The translations under genes were made by a program, and so were the position numbers. The notes under the pieces are model-generated. The model was not told where the DNA came from. It was given only the letters and a program-made list of their open reading frames with translations, and searched no databases. From contig JAFTBM010000022.1 in assembly GCA_017455205.1 (NCBI GenBank), forward strand, positions 1 through 64,000: 64,000 nucleotides of DNA, given 5' to 3'. This DNA comes from Bacteroidales bacterium (GTDB lineage Bacteria; Bacteroidota; Bacteroidia; Bacteroidales; P3). Positions 1-7,437 of the stretch are shown one piece after another. How positions within the stretch are numbered: position 1 is the first letter of the stretch; each line of letters opens with the position of its first letter.

Positions 1-119
1 CAATACACCTCACCCCCGACACCCTCACCCTCGACCTCCGCACCCTCCCCGCCGGCACCTACTACCTCCGCGCCCACACCCCGCAAGGCATAGCCATCCA
101 AAAGCTAATCAAACGCTAA
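1..119 (+). CDS. C-terminal end of a T9SS (type A) cargo protein, 5' truncated by window
   Basis: Reading in frame from base 3 to the TAA at 117-119 gives a tail with the pattern L-x-AGTYYLRA-x-x-x-GIAIQKLIKR. This is the last strand region of the type A C-terminal sorting domain used by the type IX secretion system, which is cleaved when cargo is exported and anchored to the cell surface. Only about 38 residues are visible, so the passenger (protease, glycosidase, adhesin or other) cannot be inferred. The gene ends just before a perfect palindrome at 139-180. Confidence 0.75.
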   Translation, partial: IHLTPDTLTLDLRTLPAGTYYLRAHTPQGIAIQKLIKR

Positions 120-138
120 CCCCCCAACTATTATCAGC

Positions 139-180
139 AAGCGGCAGGGGCCAGAGCGTCCGCTCTGGCCCCTGCCGCTT
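139..180. terminator. Perfect 42-nt palindrome, probable bidirectional terminator
   Basis: Two exactly complementary 20-nt arms (AAGCGGCAGGGGCCAGAGCG and its reverse complement) enclose a 2-nt TC centre. The hairpin follows the stop codon of the T9SS cargo gene by about 20 bp. No T-run follows on the plus strand, so a classic intrinsic terminator is likely but not certain; a transcript-stabilising hairpin is the alternative. Confidence 0.55.
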
Positions 181-227
181 ACGCATCCTTCTCCACCCAC
201 CTCCCACCGTTCTCTATTTTTTTTTCG

Positions 228-235
228 TAACTTTG
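228..235 (+). promoter_or_regulatory. Bacteroidetes -7 promoter box TAACTTTG
   Basis: Exact match to TAnnTTTG. It lies only 9 bp before the ATG at 245, implying a nearly leaderless mRNA for the GH2-like gene. No clear -33 TTG element is seen at the usual spacing. Confidence 0.55.
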
Positions 236-244
236 CAGTCTGTT

Positions 245-2290
245 ATGAAAACACACAAAGGCACTACACAGACTGCCAACCGATGGCTATGCCTAATCGC
301 AGCCATAGTCCTCGCCCCCTGCTATGGATTGGCACAACGCCCCCACTGGAATAATCCCGCGATGTACCGCCTCAACAAGGTGCAACCCCACGACCGCATC
401 CTTCCCATAGGCCCATGGCAAAAAAGCCTCCAAGGCGGCTGGCAAAAGATGCCTGCCACCAGCCACCGTGGGAAAAATGAGTTGCACTACCAGCGCACAT
501 TCCAACTGCCCACCGCTTGGAACGGACGCCGCACCATAGTTAAATTCCCCTACACCGCAGCGGGCATCTACCTCTACATCAACGACCGCCAAGTGGGCTA
601 CTCGCAGGACTCGCGCACCCCCGCCGAATGGGACATCACGCGCTACCTGCAGTCAGGCTCCAACCGCATAGCCTACCATCTGCTGCCCCACACCGATGCC
701 GACAGCCTCGAATACCCCCTTTCCCTCCCACCCGCCCCCCTCGCTCCCGAGCTTCTCTCCCTACCCTCCACCTACATCTCCGACCTGAAAATCCTATCCG
801 CCCCCGACACCGCCGACCCCACCATAGGCCACCTCGACCTAATGCTCGACTTCAACCGCGAGGTGCCGGGCGGCATCATCGTGGTGGAAATCGGTGGCCA
901 AAAACAGAGCAAACGCCTCGAACCCCGCGACTGGTTTACCAGTCTGCAGGTCGAAGTGGAGGGCATCACGCCGTGGAGCAATGTTACCCCCGCGCTCTAT
1001 CCACTGACCATCCGCCTGCTGGATGCCTCGGGGCGCGAAACCGAGTGCCTCGTCAAGCAGGTAGGCTTCCGCCGCATTGGCACAAGCAATGGCAGCCTGC
1101 ACCTCAACGGCCAACCGCTACGCTTGGTGGGTCTCCGCCCGAGTGCAGAGGCATTCGACACCCTACTGCGTGGCACCGACTGGGTCATGGCAGCGGCTAT
1201 CAAATCCTACCTCGCCGCAGGCATCAACGTCCTGCACCTGCCCTATCCTGCCTCCGAGCGGTGGTACGACCTCTGCGACTCGCTGGGTCTTATGCTCTTC
1301 GACCAAGCCAACGTGCAGACCGACAGCTTCCCCTCTATCGCACGCGAGACCACTTGGCTCAACCCCATCCTCGACCGCCTCTTCAACCTCTACAAGCGCG
1401 ACCGCAACCATCCCTGCATCATCGCGTGGAGTCTTGCGGCAGGCCAAGCCAGTGGAAAATGCTTGGAAGAAGCCTACCGCTTCCTCAAAGGCAAGGACAA
1501 TTCGAGGCTGGTGGTCTACACTGGAGCCTCACTTACCGCCCACAGCGACCTGACACTGCCTCCGTTGGCCGAGTCCCACCTCTCCACCCTCTACACCCAC
1601 CAATTCCGCCGCCCCTACCTCCCCTACCTCGACTGCGAAACCCTCACCGCACTGCTGGGCGATATCCAGCAATCCCTCACCTCGCAAAGCTTCTTCCTTG
1701 CCGATTGCCTTCCCTCTCAATCCCCGCTTGCTGCCTCCGCACCCACCATGACTCCACAGAGTCCAAGTCCCCTCACCGAACCCCAAGAGGAACCTGCCAC
1801 AACCGCCGCCCTCAACCTTATAGCCACCGCCGTCTGCCGACCCGCACCCTCCGTCCCGCACCTCTTCCCCTACCTGCTTACCGACAGCCGCTACGCCGAC
1901 CCCAATCCCACCGCCGACGGCTGGACCGTATGGCACAACGCCGACACCATTGAGATAGTCCTCATGCTCCGCCAGCACACGAAACTGCACGAGGTAGCCG
2001 TCAGCCTGCTGCAAAGCCTGTCCGACAGCCTGCCGCCCCCCGCCGCCGTGCAAACGCGCTGGAGCACCAACGGGCACACCTGGAGCCGATGGCACACCAT
2101 GCATCCCCCGCAGCTGTCTCATTCGGCAAACAACGAAAGAGCAAGCGTGCTCTACACCTACAAGCCGCAGTCGGTTCGCCGACCACGCTTTGTCGCCCTG
2201 CGCATCCTGCATTCCCCCTCGCATTCCGCAGCCGCCCCCCTATCCGCAAGCCGCCTGATGATAGACGAAGTGGAAATCAGCGGGCAGTAG
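245..2290 (+). CDS. Secreted glycoside hydrolase family 2-like protein, probably catalytically dead
   Basis: 681 residues with an N-terminal signal peptide (hydrophobic WLCLIAAIVLAP segment, cleavage near GLAQ). A GH2 sugar-binding jelly-roll follows (YINDRQVGYSQDSRTPAEWDITRYL), then the immunoglobulin-like domain and a TIM-barrel region aligning with beta-galactosidase LacZ (RDRNHPCIIAWSL; WYDLCDSLGLMLFDQANVQT). The acid/base motif WSLGNE is replaced by WSLAAGQ, LacZ His391 (SHYP) aligns with LPYP, and the Glu and His of DEANIETHG become Gln and Asp. The nucleophile region may survive as DCE. The ATG at 245 is chosen over a TTG at 233 that lies inside the promoter box. Family membership is clear; loss of hydrolysis is inferred. 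A carbohydrate-binding role is possible. Confidence 0.75.
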   Translation: MKTHKGTTQTANRWLCLIAAIVLAPCYGLAQRPHWNNPAMYRLNKVQPHDRILPIGPWQKSLQGGWQKMPATSHRGKNELHYQRTFQLPTAWNGRRTIVKFPYTAAGIYLYINDRQVGYSQDSRTPAEWDITRYLQSGSNRIAYHLLPHTDADSLEYPLSLPPAPLAPELLSLPSTYISDLKILSAPDTADPTIGHLDLMLDFNREVPGGIIVVEIGGQKQSKRLEPRDWFTSLQVEVEGITPWSNVTPALYPLTIRLLDASGRETECLVKQVGFRRIGTSNGSLHLNGQPLRLVGLRPSAEAFDTLLRGTDWVMAAAIKSYLAAGINVLHLPYPASERWYDLCDSLGLMLFDQANVQTDSFPSIARETTWLNPILDRLFNLYKRDRNHPCIIAWSLAAGQASGKCLEEAYRFLKGKDNSRLVVYTGASLTAHSDLTLPPLAESHLSTLYTHQFRRPYLPYLDCETLTALLGDIQQSLTSQSFFLADCLPSQSPLAASAPTMTPQSPSPLTEPQEEPATTAALNLIATAVCRPAPSVPHLFPYLLTDSRYADPNPTADGWTVWHNADTIEIVLMLRQHTKLHEVAVSLLQSLSDSLPPPAAVQTRWSTNGHTWSRWHTMHPPQLSHSANNERASVLYTYKPQSVRRPRFVALRILHSPSHSAAAPLSASRLMIDEVEISGQ

Positions 2291-2316
2291 CCGACCACCA
2301 CAGCCGCATCAGATGC

Positions 2317-2493
2317 CTACTCCCTCGGCTTGCGGTCGCCCCTCGTGCAGCGATGCTTTCCGCCCGCGTGGGGACAATCCTTGCAGCCACAACCGCAGCC
2401 GCCACGTCCACGAGCCGTCCGCACCACCCACCTTGCGGCCAGCACCACCGTCGCCGTCACCACCGCCGCCACTATCCAAGTCTGTGCATCCAT
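2317..2493 (-). CDS. FeoB-associated Cys-rich membrane protein
   Basis: 58 residues starting MDAQTW, one membrane helix (IVAAVVTATVVLAARWVV), then a Cys cluster CGCGCKDCP and a basic tail. This is the pattern of the small FeoB-associated Cys-rich proteins found next to bacterial ferrous-iron transporters. It begins 5 bp after the stop codon of feoB with an AGGTT stretch between them, so it is co-transcribed. Inferred role: an accessory of the Feo transporter, perhaps passing Fe(II). An upstream in-frame ATG at 2586 lies within feoB and is not preferred. Confidence 0.8.
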   Translation of the reverse strand: MDAQTWIVAAVVTATVVLAARWVVRTARGRGGCGCGCKDCPHAGGKHRCTRGDRKPRE

Positions 2494-2498
2494 AACCT

Positions 2499-4997
2499 CT
2501 ATATCAACCAACTGCCAATCTGGAAAAACAGGGTACTCACCACCCAAGCCAACCCTATGGTGTAGGCCACCGTGAAGAGTGCCCACCGCCAGCGTCCGCT
2601 TTCGTTCTTGATGGCCACCACGGTGCTCAAGCAGGGCATGTAGAGCAGAATGAAGAGCAGCATCGAGGCCGCCGAGAGGGGAGTCATATTGTGGCGCACC
2701 AGCTCGCTGATTCGGCTCTCACCCTCCTCGCTATCGAAGTCGGCCTCAAGCGCCTCGGCCTCGGTATCCGACGTGGCATAGACCACAGCCATCGTCGAGG
2801 CCACCACCTCTTTAGCACCCACGCCTGCCAGCAGCGAGACGCTCTGTCGCCAATCGAATCCGCAGGGGTGCATAGCAGGCTCGATAGCCTTGCCAATCTT
2901 GGCCATATACGAGTTTTCGGCCTGCACCCGTCGGTCTTCGTGGGTGGGGTAGTAGCTCAATGCCCAGACGATGATGCTGGCACCGAGAATGATGGTTCCC
3001 ATCTTCTTGAGGTACTCCTTGCCCTTCTCCCAGGTGTGGCGAAGCACTGCCTTGGCTGTCGGCACCCGGTAGGGTGGAAGCTCCATGACGAAGGGCAGAC
3101 TTTCCCCCTTGACGAAGAATCGACTGAACAGCTTAGCCATCAGCACCGCCATAATCATGCCCAGCAAGTAGAGCCCCATCAACACAAAAGCAGCCCACTG
3201 GCTGAAAAAGGCCGACACGAGGATGACATAGACTGGGATGCGGGCCGAGCAGCTCATCATCGGGATAACCAGCATGGTGAGCAGGCGACTGCGACGATCC
3301 TCGATGGTGCGTGTGGCCATGATGGCTGGCACGTTGCATCCAAAGCCCATAATCATGGGGATAAAACTCTTGCCATGCAGCCCCATGCGGTGCATCAGCT
3401 TGTCCATGATGAAGGCCGCCCGAGCCATGTAGCCGCTATCTTCCATAAAGGAAATGAAGAGGTAGAGAATAAGGATGTTGGGCAAAAAGACCAGCACCGA
3501 CCCCACGCCAGCGATGATGCCGTCGCACACAAGGCTCTTGAGAGCCCCCTCGCCCATCCATCCGCCCACCACATCGCCCAACCAGCCGAACAGTGCTTCG
3601 AGCCAATCCATCGGGTACTGCCCCACGGCGAAGGTGCAGAAGAAGGTGATGAACATCACCACGAGGAATATTGGGTAGCCCCACCAGCGGTGGGTAACCA
3701 CTGCGTCGATGCGGTCGGTGGCTCGATGCAGCGTACTGGCCTCGTTGCGCTGATAGCACTCGGCCAAGGCTCCACGCACGAAAGCGTACTTGGCATCGGT
3801 GATGGCACTCTCGATATCCTGATGCGGGTGAGCCTCGCCGGCGTGGACTTGCCTGACGTGGTCGGCATCGTCCACCGTGTGGCGGCTGCGGCTCTTGTAG
3901 ATTTCGGCAATCTGGTTGCGCATCCGCATCACACTGCCGTCGGGGTCGCGGTCGGCGACATACTGCTCCAGCTGGCCATCATTCTCCAGCAGCTTGATGC
4001 TCAGGAAGCGGGTACTCAACTCGTCGCTGAACCCGTGCTCGTAGAGTTCGGTGCGTAGCCGCTGAATGTGCTGCTCCAGCTCGGGACCGTGGTTGACGTG
4101 GATGTGGCGGTAGAGCGGCTTCGGATTGCTCTGATTATTCTGAGTACTCTGATTACTCTGATTACTCTGACTATTCTGATTACTCTGACTATTCTGAAAT
4201 ACCTCAATAATAGTATCAAACAGCTTGCCAATGCCCTCGCCCGAGCGCCCAGTGGTGGGCACAATGGGCATACCCAGCAGGGTGGCGAGCTGGTCGATGT
4301 CGAGCTGGTCGCCGCTACGCTTCAACTCATCATACATGTTGAGGGCCATCACCATCGTGATGTCCATGTCTATGAGCTGCGTGGTGAGGTAGAGGTTGCG
4401 CTCGAGGTTGGTGCCGTCCACCACATTGAGGATGATATCGGGATCCTTTTCGAGGATGTGCTTGCGCACGTAGAGTTCCTCGGGTGAGTAGGCACTGAGC
4501 GAGTAGGTGCCTGGCAGATCGACCAAGTGGAACGTGTGGCCGCCATGCTCAAAGGTGCCCACCTTCTCGTCTACCGTCACGCCGCTGTAGTTGCCCACCC
4601 GCTCGTGGGCGTGAGCCGCGATGTTGAAGATGGAGGTCTTGCCGCAGTTGGGGTTGCCCACCAGTGCCACACGGATGGTGTGCGAATGGTCTTCCACGAT
4701 GTGGTGCAGCTTTGTCTCGCCCGCCTCGAGGCCACGGTAGTCGGCATGGTTGGCAATCTCGCGCTCGGCCTCCGCCTCGGTAACGATCTCCACCTTGGCG
4801 GCATCGCTGCGACGGAGCGAGACCTCGAAATTCATGATGCGGTACTTCACTGGGTCGTTGAGCGGTGCGTTGAGGGTAGCCTCCACCGTAGTGCCCTTGA
4901 TAAAACCCATCTCGATAATGCGCTTGCGAAAGGCACCATGACCCGCAACGCGCACCACTACGCCGCGTTCACCCGTCTGTAATTCAGAGAGAAGCAT
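2499..4997 (-). CDS. feoB: Ferrous iron transporter FeoA-FeoB fusion
   Basis: 832 residues from MLLSELQTGERG. Residues 1-75 are a FeoA SH3-like domain fused to FeoB, as is common in Bacteroidota. The G domain has G1 GNPNCGKT (114-121), G3 DLPGTYSL, G4 NMYD and G5-like TTGRSGEG. A Gln/Asn/Ser tandem repeat lies in the linker behind it. The membrane part carries the gate motifs (IPMIMGFGCNVPAIMATRT) and several helices to a C-terminal FFQIGSWLI. It imports Fe(II) across the inner membrane in a GTP-gated manner. The start at 4997 matches FeoA proteins; an upstream in-frame ATG at 5054 lies in the palindromic control region. Overlapped operon partner: the small Cys-rich protein at 2317-2493. Confidence 0.95.
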   Translation of the reverse strand: MLLSELQTGERGVVVRVAGHGAFRKRIIEMGFIKGTTVEATLNAPLNDPVKYRIMNFEVSLRRSDAAKVEIVTEAEAEREIANHADYRGLEAGETKLHHIVEDHSHTIRVALVGNPNCGKTSIFNIAAHAHERVGNYSGVTVDEKVGTFEHGGHTFHLVDLPGTYSLSAYSPEELYVRKHILEKDPDIILNVVDGTNLERNLYLTTQLIDMDITMVMALNMYDELKRSGDQLDIDQLATLLGMPIVPTTGRSGEGIGKLFDTIIEVFQNSQSNQNSQSNQSNQSTQNNQSNPKPLYRHIHVNHGPELEQHIQRLRTELYEHGFSDELSTRFLSIKLLENDGQLEQYVADRDPDGSVMRMRNQIAEIYKSRSRHTVDDADHVRQVHAGEAHPHQDIESAITDAKYAFVRGALAECYQRNEASTLHRATDRIDAVVTHRWWGYPIFLVVMFITFFCTFAVGQYPMDWLEALFGWLGDVVGGWMGEGALKSLVCDGIIAGVGSVLVFLPNILILYLFISFMEDSGYMARAAFIMDKLMHRMGLHGKSFIPMIMGFGCNVPAIMATRTIEDRRSRLLTMLVIPMMSCSARIPVYVILVSAFFSQWAAFVLMGLYLLGMIMAVLMAKLFSRFFVKGESLPFVMELPPYRVPTAKAVLRHTWEKGKEYLKKMGTIILGASIIVWALSYYPTHEDRRVQAENSYMAKIGKAIEPAMHPCGFDWRQSVSLLAGVGAKEVVASTMAVVYATSDTEAEALEADFDSEEGESRISELVRHNMTPLSAASMLLFILLYMPCLSTVVAIKNESGRWRWALFTVAYTIGLAWVVSTLFFQIGSWLI
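4125..4196. repeat. In-frame 9-bp tandem repeat inside feoB (8 units)
   Basis: Eight consecutive 9-bp units on the plus strand, of the type ATTACTCTG, ATTATTCTG or ACTATTCTG. In the protein they give eight Gln-x-x triplets (QNS, QSN, QST, QNN) just after the GTPase domain. Because 9 is a multiple of 3, changes in copy number would alter linker length without a frameshift. Confidence 0.9.
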
Positions 4998-5022
4998 TAT
5001 ATATCCACTTATAAATCCTGCT

Positions 5023-5072
5023 GCAAATGTCGGCAAAATAAAGCACATTTGCAATCACCATAAATGGTGATT
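5023..5072. promoter_or_regulatory. Two palindromes upstream of feoAB, candidate iron-responsive operator
   Basis: GCAAATGT (5023-5030) is repeated inverted as ACATTTGC (5045-5052). Immediately beyond it is AATCACCATAAATGGTGATT (5053-5072), an 8-bp perfect inverted repeat with a TAAA centre. Both lie 25-75 bp upstream of the FeoA start. They do not match the classical Fur box. No exact TAnnTTTG box is visible here, so the promoter itself is not located. Confidence 0.45.
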
Positions 5073-5170
5073 TCCACAGAACCCCCAGACAGCCTGCCTA
5101 TATACGGCACTTGCCTTGTGTAAAAATTACACACCATTTGCTCATTTTTACATCTCTGGAAATCAGTACT

Positions 5171-5262
5171 TTGTTCAATCGTTCTTCAATAGTTCTTCAA
5201 TAGATGTTCAATAGTTTATTGAAGAACGATTGAAGAACGATTGAAGAACGATTGGTGATCGA
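5171..5262. repeat. 11-bp-unit inverted tandem array, class I copy 1
   Basis: Left arm of four 11-bp units (TTGTTCAATCG, TTCTTCAATAG twice, ATGTTCAATAG; 5171-5214), a short TTTA centre, then three right-arm units TTGAAGAACGA (5219-5251) and a degenerate TTGGTGATCGA. Right-arm units are the reverse complement of left-arm units, so the array can fold into a long hairpin. A near-identical element is at 38423-38502. It sits in the 450-bp gap between feoAB and the carboxyltransferase gene, about 200 bp upstream of the latter's promoter. Nothing protein-coding is credible in this gap. Confidence 0.9.
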
Positions 5263-5433
5263 TAGGCGAAAAGAGGCAGTTGAAGCGGTTGTAAAATGTC
5301 TGTTGGATACCTGCTTTTCGCCTATGAAACGCCCGTTGGCCGCTCTGCGAGCAAAGGAGGTGCGAAAGGCACTGATGGAACATCCTATGATTGTGCGAGG
5401 TAGAGGGAAAAGGGCTTTGTGGAGAAAAGTTTT

Positions 5434-5464
5434 TTGGTGGGAAGAAGAAAAAAAGGTATATTTG
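5434..5464 (+). promoter_or_regulatory. Promoter: TTG -33 and TATATTTG -7
   Basis: TTG at 5434-5436, 20-bp spacer, TATATTTG at 5457-5464: the canonical Bacteroidetes housekeeping promoter. It gives a leader of roughly 50 nt before the ATG at 5523. Confidence 0.8.
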
Positions 5465-5522
5465 CAGTGCTCCAATTTTGTTATAAATTGGGGTAATGTT
5501 TTTTTAATCAACTAATTGCAAT

Positions 5523-7292
5523 ATGAGCAAAGAGATAAAATTTAGCCTTGTCTATCGCGACATGTGGCAGTCGAGCGGCAAATATCAGCCGCGCGTGGAC
5601 CAGTTGGTGCGTATTGCACCGGTGATAGTGGAAATGGGATGCTTCGACCGAATTGAGACCAACGGCGGTGCATTCGAGCAGGTGAACCTCATGTATGGCG
5701 AGAATCCCAACAAAGCGGTGCGTGCTTGGACCAAGCCGTTCAACGAGGCTGGCATCCAGACCCACATGCTGGAGCGCGCCCTCAACGGGTTGCGGATGTA
5801 TGGTGTGCCGAAAGATGTGCGGCGGCTGATGGCCAAGGTGAAGAAGGCGCAGGGGGTGGACATTATGCGCTCGTTCTGCGGGCTGAACGACCCGCGCAAC
5901 CTTGAGCTGAGCGTCAAGTATGCCAAAGAGGCTGGGATGATTAGTCAAGCGGCATTGTCCATCACCTCGTCGCCAGTGCACACGGTGGAATACTACATGG
6001 GCATCGTAGACAAGCTGGTGGAGTTTGGAGCCGATGAGATAGCGCTGAAGGATATGGCTGGCGTGGGTCGTCCGGCCACACTGGGTCGCTTGGTGCATGA
6101 AATCAAGACCAAATATCCGCACATCGTAGTGCAGTACCACGGGCACACGGGGCCTGGCCTCTCGATGGCCAGCACACTGATGGTGGCGCAAGCGGGAGCC
6201 GACGTGATCGACTGCGCTATGGAGCCCCTCTCGTGGGGAATGGTACACCCCGACGTCATCTCGGTGCAGGCCATGCTCAAGGATGCTGGCTTCCTGGTGA
6301 AGGACATCAACATGGATGCCTACATGGAGGCACGCAAGCTGACGCAGGAGTTTATCGACGACTTCCTCGGCCTCTACATCAACCCCGCCAATCGCATCAG
6401 CAGTTCGCTGTTGGTGGGCTGCGGCCTACCGGGCGGCATGATGGGCAGCATGATGACCGACCTCAAGGGGGTGCATGGAGCCATCAACATGGCCTTGAAG
6501 AAGAGCGGTAAGCCCGAAGTAAGCTTCGAGGAGCTGACCGTACAGCTCTTCCAAGAGGTGGAGCACATCTGGCCGATGCTGGGCTATCCTCCACTGGTTA
6601 CGCCGTTCAGCCAATACACCAAGAACATCGCCGTGATGAACCTCCTCGCTATGGCGCAGGGCAAGCCCCGCTTCAGCCAAATAGACAAAGACAGCTGGAG
6701 CATGATACTGGGACGTGCGGGGCAGTTGCCTGGCCAGTTGGCTCCTGAGATAGTGGAGTTGGCCAAGCAGAATGGCATGGAGTTCTACACTGGGGTGCCG
6801 CAGGATGCCTATCCTGATGCCCTGCCCGAATACATCAAAGAGATGGAGCAAAACGGCTGGGAGCGTGGCGAGGACGACGAGGAGCTCTTCGAGTTGGCGA
6901 TGCACGACCGCCAGTATCGCGACTACAAGGCTGGCATAGCCAAGGAGCGCTTCAACAAAGAGGTGGCACAGCTGCGTGCCGAGCGCGAAGCCCCCAAGGC
7001 ACCGGCCACTGCCGAGAGCATTGCCCTCAACTACATCACGCCCAAGCACCCCGGAGCCACGCCGATAGTGGCCACCGCCACAGGGCGGCTGCTGTGGGAG
7101 GTGCGGTTCGACGACCGCTCCACGCCTCCTGCCCCTGGCACCGAGATGAAAGAGGGCAGCGTGGTGGCCAACATTGAGGCCTCGTATGCCATCGTGCCCA
7201 TAGTGGCACTCAAGGGAGGCAAGGTGGTGGACACCTGCCTGCCGCAGGGCAAGATGGTCAGCAAGGGCGACATAGTCGGCTGGATAGAATAG
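5523..7292 (+). CDS. Oxaloacetate decarboxylase / pyruvate carboxylase subunit B-type carboxyltransferase, biotin-acceptor Lys missing
   Basis: 589 residues. The N-terminal HMGL-like TIM barrel keeps RDMWQS (metal Asp), FCGLNDPRNLE, ALKDMAG (active-site Lys) and the HGHTGPG metal-ligand loop; the PYC_OADA conserved domain follows. The C-terminus (about 500-589) resembles a biotinyl barrel, but the expected EAMKM reads EASYA (residues 552-556), with Tyr at the biotinylation position. The barrel enzyme would move CO2 between oxaloacetate/pyruvate and a biotin carrier; without its own Lys it would need a separate carrier protein or act differently. No carboxylase partner or sodium-pump subunit is adjacent. 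Confidence 0.8.
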   Translation: MSKEIKFSLVYRDMWQSSGKYQPRVDQLVRIAPVIVEMGCFDRIETNGGAFEQVNLMYGENPNKAVRAWTKPFNEAGIQTHMLERALNGLRMYGVPKDVRRLMAKVKKAQGVDIMRSFCGLNDPRNLELSVKYAKEAGMISQAALSITSSPVHTVEYYMGIVDKLVEFGADEIALKDMAGVGRPATLGRLVHEIKTKYPHIVVQYHGHTGPGLSMASTLMVAQAGADVIDCAMEPLSWGMVHPDVISVQAMLKDAGFLVKDINMDAYMEARKLTQEFIDDFLGLYINPANRISSSLLVGCGLPGGMMGSMMTDLKGVHGAINMALKKSGKPEVSFEELTVQLFQEVEHIWPMLGYPPLVTPFSQYTKNIAVMNLLAMAQGKPRFSQIDKDSWSMILGRAGQLPGQLAPEIVELAKQNGMEFYTGVPQDAYPDALPEYIKEMEQNGWERGEDDEELFELAMHDRQYRDYKAGIAKERFNKEVAQLRAEREAPKAPATAESIALNYITPKHPGATPIVATATGRLLWEVRFDDRSTPPAPGTEMKEGSVVANIEASYAIVPIVALKGGKVVDTCLPQGKMVSKGDIVGWIE

Positions 7293-7310
7293 TTTTCATC
7301 TTGAACAGAG

Positions 7311-7342
7311 CAAGGCCCTGCCGACAGAAAGGCGGGGTCTTG
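7311..7342 (+). terminator. Hairpin terminator after the carboxyltransferase gene
   Basis: CAAGGCCCTGCC (7311-7322) pairs with GGCGGGGTCTTG (7331-7342), 12 bp with two G-U pairs and an 8-nt loop, 19 bp after the stop codon. Only a weak T-rich stretch follows. Confidence 0.55.
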
Positions 7343-7387
7343 TCATTTGGAGGGAGAATGCGGGGCTGGGGCTGGGGAAAAAAGCTG

Positions 7388-7418
7388 TTGGCCGATTGAA
7401 GGAAAAAGTGTAAATTTG
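7388..7418 (+). promoter_or_regulatory. Promoter of the pth-coaX-lpt operon
   Basis: TTG at 7388-7390, 20-bp spacer, TAAATTTG at 7411-7418. The predicted start of transcription is about a dozen bases before the ATG at 7438. It is the only clear promoter before the long run of overlapping plus-strand genes that follows. Confidence 0.8.
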
Positions 7419-7437
7419 CAGACAAAACAGACTGGAT

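Noticed and set aside
2691..4058. 455-codon open frame antisense to feoB
   Set aside because: GC-rich codon bias produces long antisense frames; the product is His-rich without domains, while feoB on the other strand is unmistakable.
5197..5511. 104-codon minus-strand frame and its counterpart at 38467-38760
   Set aside because: Both share a similar end only because each reads through a class I array.
5252..5515. 87-codon frame upstream of the carboxyltransferase
   Set aside because: It begins inside the 11-bp array and contains the promoter of the next gene; no recognisable protein features.
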